From NCBI GenBank assembly GCA_964543795.1, contig CAZIZN010000020.1, positions 1 through 64,000 on the forward strand: 64,000 nt of DNA. Reading direction: 5' to 3'. The notes under the pieces are model-generated. The model did no database searches, had not been told where the DNA came from, and worked only from the letters and a program-made list of their open reading frames with translations. This document shows positions 34,195 through 42,890 of the stretch, in pieces (the first letter of the stretch is position 1; the number at the start of each line of letters is the position of its first letter). Both the position numbers and the translations under genes were made by a program. The DNA comes from JACKIC01 sp964543795. Its GTDB lineage: Bacteria > Planctomycetota > UBA1135 > UBA2386.

Positions 34195-35208
34195 TCAGAA
34201 GCTCCAGCCGATCGACAGCACGACCCGATTGTCGGCGCGCTCGAGGCCGGGCGACGGCGTGTTGTCGTAGTCGAGCACGTGCGCGATCGACGCGATCATG
34301 CTGCCCGTGAGCTTGGTGATCAGCTCCGTCTTCGCCTGCAGGTAGATGTCCTCGATGTCCTCCGTCGAAGGGAACGCCTCGATGCCGTGGATCAGCTTCG
34401 TCGCTTCGGTGAGCTGGTGCGTCAGCTTGTAGGCGACGCGCGCGGCGATGTAGTCCGTCGACGGCGCCGCCGAACGGTAGTTCTCGTTGACGTACGACAG
34501 ACCCACTTCGGTCAGGAACGTCGTCGTCTCGTTGTCGATCACCGTGTAGCCGATACCCGCGCCGCCCGTGAAGCGCAGGTCCAGGTCCGCGAACGTGTCG
34601 CCGAGCACTCGGGCCGTGCCGAACGCGTACCAGCGCTTGCCGAGGAAGTAGTCGTACTTGAGGCCGCCGCCGACCCGCCGCTGGTTGAGCACCCAGTCGC
34701 CGCCGGTGACCTTGTCCTCGGCGTAGTCCCAGGCCGCGTCGAACGAGATGCGGTCCCACTTGCTCGCGCGCGTGGCGTCGACGGCCGCGCCGGCCGAACG
34801 GCGATCGGTGTTGCCGTCGGTCCACAGCGCATTGACCTTGACCGAGCCGTCCCATTCGGGAATGGGCTCGGCGGGCGGGTTGATCTTGTCGAGGTTGGCC
34901 AGCGACAGCTCGTTCGACGCGCCTTCGAGCCGCAGCTTGCCGGCCTCGATGCCGAGGATGCGGCGCTTGACGAGCAGGTCGCCCTCGACGGTCTCGAGAT
35001 CGACCATGTCCTGCGTGACGAGGTCGCTGACGTTCGACATCGGCACCGTCACTTCGCCGAGCACCGGCGAGTCGATGGTGACCTTGCCGTCGGCCATCGC
35101 CTTGACCTTGCCGGTCAGCACGTCGCCGTTCGAGAGGGTGATCCGGTCCTGGGCCACGAGGCCGGACGCAAGGGCCGCGAACGCGGCGACGAGAAGGAGG
35201 ATGCGCAT
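34195..35208 (-). CDS. DUF481-family outer-membrane protein
   Basis: A 337-residue secreted protein with signal peptide MRILLLVAAFAALASGLVAQ. An N-terminal segment DRITLSNGDVLTGKVKAMADG followed by VTVPMSNVSDL looks like the YdeN/DUF481-associated repeat. A barrel then extends to the C-terminal aromatic GWSF. DUF481 proteins are salt-induced outer-membrane barrels of unknown transport function. The start at 35208 is preceded by CCCCATGCGC; longer frames add no signal. Upstream it is divergent from the FUN14 gene. Confidence 0.85.
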   Translation of the reverse strand: MRILLLVAAFAALASGLVAQDRITLSNGDVLTGKVKAMADGKVTIDSPVLGEVTVPMSNVSDLVTQDMVDLETVEGDLLVKRRILGIEAGKLRLEGASNELSLANLDKINPPAEPIPEWDGSVKVNALWTDGNTDRRSAGAAVDATRASKWDRISFDAAWDYAEDKVTGGDWVLNQRRVGGGLKYDYFLGKRWYAFGTARVLGDTFADLDLRFTGGAGIGYTVIDNETTTFLTEVGLSYVNENYRSAAPSTDYIAARVAYKLTHQLTEATKLIHGIEAFPSTEDIEDIYLQAKTELITKLTGSMIASIAHVLDYDNTPSPGLERADNRVVLSIGWSF

Positions 35209-35317
35209 GGGGCTTGGGGATGAAGAAGGGGCCCGGCAGTCAACCGCCAAGGCGGTAGCGGCTCAAGCACGAACAGCCACCTCGCGCACGAAGGACCGGC
35301 GGCTACTCTGGAGTGCG

Positions 35318-35881
35318 ATGGACCCGCAGCCCAGAACCGCCGCTGCCGACCAACGGTCGCTGTGGCAGTGGATCGTCGACATGCCCACCTGGAAGAAGGT
35401 CGCCGTGGGCGCTGCGCTGGCGACCGTCGTGGTCGGCGGCGTCACCACGCTGATCGCGGGCGATCCGGCGCCGGCCGCGGGCGGCGCCGACACCACGGGC
35501 CCCGGCGGTGCCTTGGCCGTCGGACTGCTGCCCGATCAGCCCACCGGTGGGACCACCGGCACCGCACCGGCGGCGGAGCCGGCGGCGAAGGGCGTGTTCC
35601 GCCTCGGCTTCAGCTTCGTCGCCGGCTTCTGCATCGGCAGCTTCGTGCGCGCCACGCTCAAGGTCGCGGCGATCGCGTTCGGCTTCTGGCTCGTGTTCAC
35701 GATGGCGCTGAACTACTTCGGCGTGCTCGAAGTGAACTGGCAGGGCATCGACGCGCTCTGGAACCGTTTCGCCGCGGCCGTCGAGCAGGAGTGGAGCAGC
35801 TTCCAGACCTTCATGACCGGCAGCCTGCCCGCCGCGGGGCTCGCGGTGACCGGGCTCGCGGTCGGGCTCAAACGGCACTGA
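35318..35881 (+). CDS. FUN14-domain membrane protein
   Basis: A 187-residue membrane protein. A first hydrophobic helix (VAVGAALATVVVGGVTTLIA) and a disordered Gly/Pro/Ala spacer lead to a FUN14-like region with LGFSFVAGFCIGSFVRATLK and AIAFGFWLVFTMALNYFGV, then a C-terminal hydrophobic helix. FUN14 proteins include the mitochondrial mitophagy receptor FUNDC1; bacterial members are of unknown function. The family glycine-rich first helix and the F.GVxxVNW element match. Location gives no further clue. Confidence 0.8.
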   Translation: MDPQPRTAAADQRSLWQWIVDMPTWKKVAVGAALATVVVGGVTTLIAGDPAPAAGGADTTGPGGALAVGLLPDQPTGGTTGTAPAAEPAAKGVFRLGFSFVAGFCIGSFVRATLKVAAIAFGFWLVFTMALNYFGVLEVNWQGIDALWNRFAAAVEQEWSSFQTFMTGSLPAAGLAVTGLAVGLKRH

Positions 35882-35898
35882 TACCGAAGCAGGCGTCG

Positions 35899-37053
35899 TC
35901 AGAGCGAGCCGAGTCGGGTCTGCACCGACGCGAGCGGCAGCGCGGTGATGTTCTCGCGCAACTCGAAGGCGCGGTCGCCTGGATACACGACGAAGAGACG
36001 CTCGAGACCGAGGTCCTCGATCGCAGTGAGCATCGAGCGCGTGGACTCGGGCTGCGACGCGAACTTGCACTCGAAGCCGTAGAGCCTGCCGCCCCGCGGC
36101 ACGACGAGATCGAGCTCGGGCCCGTTGTGCACGCCCCAGTAGCTGGCGTCGCGTTCCGCGCCGAGAGCGGCGATCACTTGCTCGAGCGCGAACCCTTCCC
36201 ACGAGAATCCGAACCGCGGGTGCCGGAGCACTTCAGCGCCGTCGCGCAGACCGAGCAACGCGTGCAGGATCCCGCTGTCGCGCACATAGACCTTGGGGGC
36301 CTTGACCAGGCGCTTCTTCGTGTTCACGAACCACGGCGGCAGGCGGCGGACGAGATAGGTGCCGGTGAGGATGTCGACGTAGCGGCTCGCGGTCTTCTGG
36401 TCGACGGACACGCCGCGCGCCAGTTCGCTGGCGTTGAGCGTCGCGCCGTGCAAGTGCGCGACCATCGTCCAGAAGCGGCGCAGTTCCTCGGGCGCCAGGG
36501 CGATGCCGAACTGCGCCGCGTCGCGGGTGAGGAACGTGTCGATGAAGTCCTGCCGCCATGCGTAGGAGGAAGCATCGTCGGCGGCGAGGAACGAACGCGG
36601 GAATCCACCTCGGTGCCAGAGCTGCATCGCGTGACTGGCTTCCACCTCGTGCGCAGCGAAGCCCGTCAGGTCGACGAACGCGACCCTGCCCGCCAGGGAC
36701 TCGGCGGCACCCTGGATGAGATCCGGGGAGGCGCTGCCGAGGATCAGGAACTGGGCCGGTCGCCCGGGCCGATCCGCCAACACCCGCAGCACAGGCAGCA
36801 AGCCGGGCATCGTCTGGATCTCATCGAGCACGACGAGACCCCGCAGCGCCCCGAGGGCCTGCTCGGGTACTTCGGCGAGGGCCTGGCGGTCGGCCGCGGC
36901 GTGCAGATCGAAGAACGCCGCCGAGTCGAGCTCGCGCGCCAACGTCGTCTTGCCACATTGGCGAGCCCCGAGGAGTGCGACGACCGGAGATCGGGCCAGC
37001 GCCTCCTGGATCTGCTGGTGCCGAAGTGGCCTTCCGACGGTGGCTTGCGGCAT
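35899..37053 (-). CDS. DUF4143-family P-loop ATPase
   Basis: A 384-residue AAA-type ATPase: Walker A GARQCGKTTLARELD, Walker B GLVVLDEIQ, sensor-like LILGSASPDL, then a DUF4143 C-terminal domain with YVRDSGILHALLGL, SWEGFALEQVI and a restriction-like fold FECKFAS near residue 330. Such proteins are frequent, mobile accessory genes of unknown role, often horizontally exchanged. The start is set at MPQATVGRPL (ATG 37053). A longer start at 37077 would put a palindromic promoter inside the coding frame. The transcript would begin at or next to the ATG, so it may be leaderless. Confidence 0.85.
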   Translation of the reverse strand: MPQATVGRPLRHQQIQEALARSPVVALLGARQCGKTTLARELDSAAFFDLHAAADRQALAEVPEQALGALRGLVVLDEIQTMPGLLPVLRVLADRPGRPAQFLILGSASPDLIQGAAESLAGRVAFVDLTGFAAHEVEASHAMQLWHRGGFPRSFLAADDASSYAWRQDFIDTFLTRDAAQFGIALAPEELRRFWTMVAHLHGATLNASELARGVSVDQKTASRYVDILTGTYLVRRLPPWFVNTKKRLVKAPKVYVRDSGILHALLGLRDGAEVLRHPRFGFSWEGFALEQVIAALGAERDASYWGVHNGPELDLVVPRGGRLYGFECKFASQPESTRSMLTAIEDLGLERLFVVYPGDRAFELRENITALPLASVQTRLGSL

Positions 37054-37057
37054 GATC

Positions 37058-37090
37058 TTGAAATATCGGAGTTTCACTCCGTATTTTCAA
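37058..37090 (-). promoter_or_regulatory. Promoter overlapping a 33 bp interrupted palindrome, likely autoregulated and leaderless
   Basis: On the minus strand TTGAAA (37090-37085) and GATATT (37067-37062) are separated by exactly 17 bases, matching a sigma-70 -35/-10 pair at 5/6 and 4/6 positions. The start codon begins only 8 bases after the -10. The element is also an inverted repeat: TTGAAA-NNN-CGGAGT and ACTCCG-NNN-TTTCAA around a central GAA, a typical operator shape. The ATPase at 35899-37053 lacks an SD, which fits a leaderless message. Confidence 0.65.
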
Positions 37091-37120
37091 GGACGCGGCG
37101 TCCCGTCGCCGTGACACGGC

Positions 37121-38713
<1,593 letters not shown>

Positions 38714-38832
38714 GGGGGCGAAAGAGGGTACGGGGCGTTGCGTCGGCCGTCCAGGGCCCGCAGCACCCTCGGCGCACCACGGCCGCGCGCCGGACCGGGC
38801 CATCCCGTATGCTCGACGGCTCTCCGACGCGC

Positions 38833-39207
38833 ATGATCGCCTTCCTCCCCTCCATCGGCTTCCAGGAGATGTTCGTGCTCCTGGTCATCGGGCTCCTGCT
38901 CTACGGCCGGAACCTGCCCGAGGCCGGGCGCACGCTCGGTCGCGCCGTGGCGCACATGAAGCGCGGCTTCCAGGACTTCAAGGACCAGATGGACCGCGAC
39001 GGCGACCTGCGCGAGGTGAAGCGGTCGTTCCGGGACAGCGCGGACGAACTGCGCCGCATCGCCGAAGTGCCGCGCGCGGTGGGCGACCCGTCGCGCGTCG
39101 TGCGCGACCTGACGAACGAGGCGCTGTCGTCGGAGTTGCCCGAGGACGACGAGGACCTGCACCGCCGGAACGGCGCCGACGTCACTTCTTCGGCGAACGA
39201 CCCTTGA
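38833..39207 (+). CDS. TatA/TatB-like twin-arginine translocase protein
   Basis: A 124-residue protein: a short N-terminal membrane helix (FQEMFVLLVIGLLLYG) then the amphipathic NLPEAGRTLGRAVAHMKRGF, typical for TatA/B/E. After it follows an unusually long charged C-terminal tail. Tat subunits move folded proteins across the inner membrane. No tatC is beside it. The acidic, long tail is closer to TatB than to TatA. An ATG at 38809 is a possible earlier start. The 3' end overlaps the convergent GspE-N-domain gene by 26 bp. Confidence 0.82.
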   Translation: MIAFLPSIGFQEMFVLLVIGLLLYGRNLPEAGRTLGRAVAHMKRGFQDFKDQMDRDGDLREVKRSFRDSADELRRIAEVPRAVGDPSRVVRDLTNEALSSELPEDDEDLHRRNGADVTSSANDP

Positions 39208-39787
39208 TCGTCTGCTGGATGGCCTGCTCGCCGGCGTCGAAGATGCTCATCCAGTCGCCGGACTGACCCTGCGAGAAGGACCGCGACTTGCTCGCCTCTT
39301 CGCGACGCTTCTGTTCCGCAGCCACCCACTCGCCGTAGTCCTTGTGCAGGTCGGCGAGCACCTTCTTGTTCTCGCTGATCAGCCCGACGTAGGGGAACAG
39401 CGTGCAGCTGTGGTCCTTCTGGATCTTGTTGATCTCGTCGAAGGTCAGCATGACCGGCATCGCCACGCAGACGATGTCGTCGAACACGTCGAGCGGCACG
39501 ATCGTGTGGCGGAACAGCACTTCCTTCGGCAGCCGCGCCTTCGCGGCGTCGCTGATCTGGTAGTTGCTCGCCATCAGGAACGGCAGGTTGAAGTTCTCGG
39601 TGACGACCTTGGCAAGGTCCCACTCGGTGATGTGGCCACCGCCCACCAGCACCTGCACGAACGGCTCGCCGTTCTTGTCCTGCGCGTAGAGGGCGTCGGT
39701 GATGACCTCCGAGGAGACGACGGCGCGCTCGGTCAGGATCTCGGCCAGCCGGACCGCGGTGATCTTGTCGATGCCCTTCACCCGCAC
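39182..39787 (-). CDS. Stand-alone GspE/PilB N-terminal (MshEN) domain protein
   Basis: A 201-residue protein resembling only the N-terminal domain of type II secretion / type IV pilus ATPases: LAEILTERAVVSSEVITDAL, a GGGHITEWDLAKVVTENFNLPF segment, and LPKEVLFRHTIVPLDVFDDIVCVAM. There is no ATPase domain. MshEN domains may bind c-di-GMP, but the binding motif residues are not confidently seen. It may regulate a pilus, secretion or gliding machine from a distance. Transcribed opposite to tatA; the last 26 bp of both genes overlap. It lies 60 bp upstream of nothing else on its strand. Confidence 0.75.
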   Translation of the reverse strand: MRVKGIDKITAVRLAEILTERAVVSSEVITDALYAQDKNGEPFVQVLVGGGHITEWDLAKVVTENFNLPFLMASNYQISDAAKARLPKEVLFRHTIVPLDVFDDIVCVAMPVMLTFDEINKIQKDHSCTLFPYVGLISENKKVLADLHKDYGEWVAAEQKRREEASKSRSFSQGQSGDWMSIFDAGEQAIQQTIKGRSPKK

Positions 39788-39847
39788 GTCATCGGTCGGC
39801 CGGGGGGGGCTGCTTGAGGGGCCACCGCCCCTGCCAGGGGAGGTTCC

Positions 39848-41344
39848 TCAGTCGTAGGCGAGGAACGTGAGGCCCGCATGGACCAGCAGGACCAGGGCCA
39901 TGCTCTGCACGATCGCCGCGTTGACGGCCTCGCCGACGTCGGCGCTCGACCGCTTGGGCCCGGTGCCAAGGTGGTAGCAGCAGAGGGCGACGAGGTAGCC
40001 CGACAGCGAGGTCTTGGCGAGCAGGATCTGCACGTCGGTGGGCCCCACTGTCGCGAACCAGGCCGAGGCCCATGCCTCCGTCGAGATTCCCGCCACCGCG
40101 TGCGCGGCCAGCGCCCCCGCGGCCCCTGCGGCGACCACCCCGGCCAGGGTCACGAGCGGCATCGCCACGACCATGCCCCAGACGAGCGGCGTCAGCAGGT
40201 AGTCGGCAGGCCGCACCCCCATCATCTGCAGCGCCGCGATCTGGTTGGTCCGTTTCATCGTGCCGAGCCGCGCCGAGGCTCCGGCGGCGATCCGCGCCGT
40301 GAAGAAGAACCCGCTCAGCAGCGGCACGAGGACCGCGGTCGCGACCTTGCCGGTGCCGGTGAGGATGGCGTTCTCGAAGCCGCCCTCGATCGGATTGTTG
40401 CGCAGCCCGAAGAACGTGGCGAGCCCGCCGATCACCGCGCCGGCGAGGGCGACGAACAATGCCGGCTCGGTGGCGAACCGCGCCACCGTGCGCGCCGTCT
40501 GCGGCAGGTCGAACGGCGGCAGCCGGCGCAGCGACTCGACGATCGTCTCGGCGACGGCGCTGAGCTGCAGCAGCGCCCGGCGGGCGCCGTGCAACGCCGC
40601 GGGCTCGGGCGAGCCGGCGCCGGCGAGGTCCGCCGACGGGGCCTGGGCCGGCCGGTAACCGGGCGTCTCCAGTCGCAGCGAGCGCGTGGGGCGATCGAGC
40701 ACGAGCAGGGCGTCGTGCAACCCCTCGAAGGCCGCGAGATCGTGCGTGACGACGATCGTCGTGCGCTGCGCGTCGGCGTCGTGCGCGCTGCGCAGCAGTT
40801 CCGCGATCTGTCGCGCCGCCGCGGCGTCGAGGCCCGCCGTCGGTTCGTCGCAGAGCAGCAGCACCGGACTGGCCGCGAGCGCCCGCGCGACCGCGACGCG
40901 TTTCCGCATGCCGCCCGACAGCCTGGCGATGCGTTCGGGCGGCTCGGGCAGACCGGCCTGCGCCAGCAGCGCCGGGGCGAGTTTCGGCGAGCGTCCGGCC
41001 GCGCGCAGCGCCAACTCGACGTTCGCACGCGGCGACAGCTCGTCGAGCAGCCCTTCGTCCTGCAGGATCGCGGCGATGCGGCCCTCGTGCGCGGTGGCGA
41101 AGTGCTCGTCGAGCGTGCGGCCGGCCACCCGGACGGAGCCGCGCACGCGCGGCGGCACCTCGCGGGGCTCGACGAGTCCGGCCAGCAACCGCAGCAGCGA
41201 AGACTTGCCGCCGCCGCTCGTGCCGATGAACAGGACGAACCGGTGTGGCTCGATCGCGAGGTCGACGTCGCCGAGCAGCACCTCCTCGCCTTCGTCGCGG
41301 CGGTGCGCCAGACCGAACCCGCGGAACTCGATCGCCGGGGTCAT
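39848..41344 (-). CDS. Fused MlaF ATPase-MlaE permease (lipid transporter)
   Basis: A 498-residue protein joining two normally separate proteins. Residues 1-230 are an ABC ATPase: Walker A GTSGGGKSSLL, signature LSGGMRKRVAVARAL, Walker B LLLCDEPTAGLD. From about 250 an MlaE/YrbE permease follows, with SGFFFTARIAAGASARLGTMK and the final MALVLLVHAGLTFLAYD. In Mla systems the ATPase and permease move phospholipids between inner and outer membranes, with an MCE protein (the next upstream gene) as carrier. The fusion gives 1:1 subunits. Stop to stop distance from the upstream gene start is 5 bp, an operon. No sign of frameshift. Confidence 0.85.
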   Translation of the reverse strand: MTPAIEFRGFGLAHRRDEGEEVLLGDVDLAIEPHRFVLFIGTSGGGKSSLLRLLAGLVEPREVPPRVRGSVRVAGRTLDEHFATAHEGRIAAILQDEGLLDELSPRANVELALRAAGRSPKLAPALLAQAGLPEPPERIARLSGGMRKRVAVARALAASPVLLLCDEPTAGLDAAAARQIAELLRSAHDADAQRTTIVVTHDLAAFEGLHDALLVLDRPTRSLRLETPGYRPAQAPSADLAGAGSPEPAALHGARRALLQLSAVAETIVESLRRLPPFDLPQTARTVARFATEPALFVALAGAVIGGLATFFGLRNNPIEGGFENAILTGTGKVATAVLVPLLSGFFFTARIAAGASARLGTMKRTNQIAALQMMGVRPADYLLTPLVWGMVVAMPLVTLAGVVAAGAAGALAAHAVAGISTEAWASAWFATVGPTDVQILLAKTSLSGYLVALCCYHLGTGPKRSSADVGEAVNAAIVQSMALVLLVHAGLTFLAYD

Positions 41345-41349
41345 GCCCG

Positions 41350-42822
41350 TCACTGCGGCCGCAGATCGGCCGGCAGCAGTTCGAGCGAGACGACCGCAGG
41401 CACGTCGACGTGCATCCCGCCGCGGCCGTAGATCGCGAATCCGGTCGTTCCCGACGCGACCACGGACCCGAGGTTCGCCACCGGTTCCGCACCGCCCACG
41501 AAGTCCACGGCACTGGTGGTGCCGTCGGGACCCATGCCCAGGAGCTGCACGCCCGATCCGCCGGCGGCCAGCTTGCCGGCGAAGTGCAGCAGCGCCGCCG
41601 GCGTCGAGGCGGCGCTCGGCGGGACGTCCTCGACCACGAGCACGGCGAGGTCGGCGCCGTTCGGATCGACCCAGACGCGGCCGGCGCGGTGCACCGACCC
41701 GCTCGCGAGCCGCACCTTGATCTGTTCGTCGGCGATCTCCGGGTCGCCGCCGAACGTGTCGGTCGACGTGTAGCTGCCGTCGACGGCACTGCGCGCGGTC
41801 ACCACCACGGGCCGACCGGAACGGTCGAAGTAGAACAGCCCGGTGCCCTCGCTGCGGATCGGATCGTCGGCGCTGAAGGTGTCCTTCTCGACCGCGGCGT
41901 AGGTGACTCGGGCGAGCACGATGTCGACTCCGTTCGTGACGCGGCGGGTCTCCTCCTGCTGCAGCGCACGCGGCGGCACGCTGGCGACCTCGTGCGGCGG
42001 CCGCGTGGACTGCGCCGCGGCGCGGTAGCCGTCCTGCACCAGCACGCCGTCGCCCGGATCCCCGTAGTAGCTGACGTACGGCGAGACGAGTGCGTTCATG
42101 TCGGTGACCGTGAACCCCGAGAACAAGGCGCCGGTGACGAACGGCCGGGCGACCCAGAACTGCACCTTGTCCGTGACGGTCTGGCGGTAACTGCGCGCGA
42201 TGCGCAGTTGCACCTCGACGTGGGTGCCGTCGGCGGCGAGGTCGACCGAACGCACGTCGCCCGTCTGCATGCCGCGGAAGACCACTGCGGCACCGGGGCG
42301 CAAGCCGTGGTTCTCGGGCACCAGCAGGGTCATCAGCAAGTCGCCGCGCTCGATGTCCTCGAGCGCGTCGGGCTCGCCTGCAGGCGGTCGTTCGCGGCCG
42401 GCGAGCAGGCTGCCCGCCATCAGCGGCGATCCTGGTTCTTCGGGGGTGCGGAAGCTCACGTAGGCGTCGCGCACGAGCGTGTCGAGCCCGGTGGCACCAC
42501 CGGTGAGGCCGGAGAAGCGCGGCGTGACGATCCAGAACGAACTGTTGACGCGCGCGTGTTCGACCGCCGGCGGGTCGAGCAGGAGGCCGACCACGGCCTT
42601 GCTGCCGTCGACCGCGATCGCCACCGACCGCACCACGCCGACCCGCACGCCGCGATAGCGCACGTCGGCGCCGGCGCGCAAGCCGCGCGCGTCGCGGAAC
42701 TCCACCTGCACCGGCAGCCCCGGTCGCTCCCCCATGTGCCGCAGCAAGCTGATGAACCACGCCGCTCCTGCCGCAGCGGCGATCAGGATCGAGAGTCCGA
42801 GCAGGTAGCGCAGGCTGTGCAT
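41350..42822 (-). CDS. MCE-domain (MlaD/PqiB-like) protein with a possible degenerate HtrA-like tail
   Basis: A 490-residue protein anchored by an N-terminal helix (YLLGLSILIAAAAGAAWFI). Two MCE domains are visible: residues about 37-115 (FRDARGLRAGADVRYRGV) and 165-245 (LRPGAAVVFRGMQTGDV). Such proteins form hexameric rings or tunnels moving lipids. From residue 295 the sequence resembles a trypsin/HtrA fold: GTGLFYFDRSGRPVVVTARS where DegP has a strand and TAxH, then VRLASGSVHRAGRVWVDPNG and ADLAVLVVED with the expected Asp. The catalytic His position is Ser345 (TARSAVDG) and no clear active-site Ser follows, so it would be inactive. This tail assignment is inference. Next gene is the fused MlaF-MlaE, 5 bp away. 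Confidence 0.75.
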   Translation of the reverse strand: MHSLRYLLGLSILIAAAAGAAWFISLLRHMGERPGLPVQVEFRDARGLRAGADVRYRGVRVGVVRSVAIAVDGSKAVVGLLLDPPAVEHARVNSSFWIVTPRFSGLTGGATGLDTLVRDAYVSFRTPEEPGSPLMAGSLLAGRERPPAGEPDALEDIERGDLLMTLLVPENHGLRPGAAVVFRGMQTGDVRSVDLAADGTHVEVQLRIARSYRQTVTDKVQFWVARPFVTGALFSGFTVTDMNALVSPYVSYYGDPGDGVLVQDGYRAAAQSTRPPHEVASVPPRALQQEETRRVTNGVDIVLARVTYAAVEKDTFSADDPIRSEGTGLFYFDRSGRPVVVTARSAVDGSYTSTDTFGGDPEIADEQIKVRLASGSVHRAGRVWVDPNGADLAVLVVEDVPPSAASTPAALLHFAGKLAAGGSGVQLLGMGPDGTTSAVDFVGGAEPVANLGSVVASGTTGFAIYGRGGMHVDVPAVVSLELLPADLRPQ

Positions 42823-42890
42823 GATGGCCGACCCCGGGCAGGTCGCGGCGACCCTCGTGGCCGCCGATCCGACTCAATTGTCGAGCGGGC

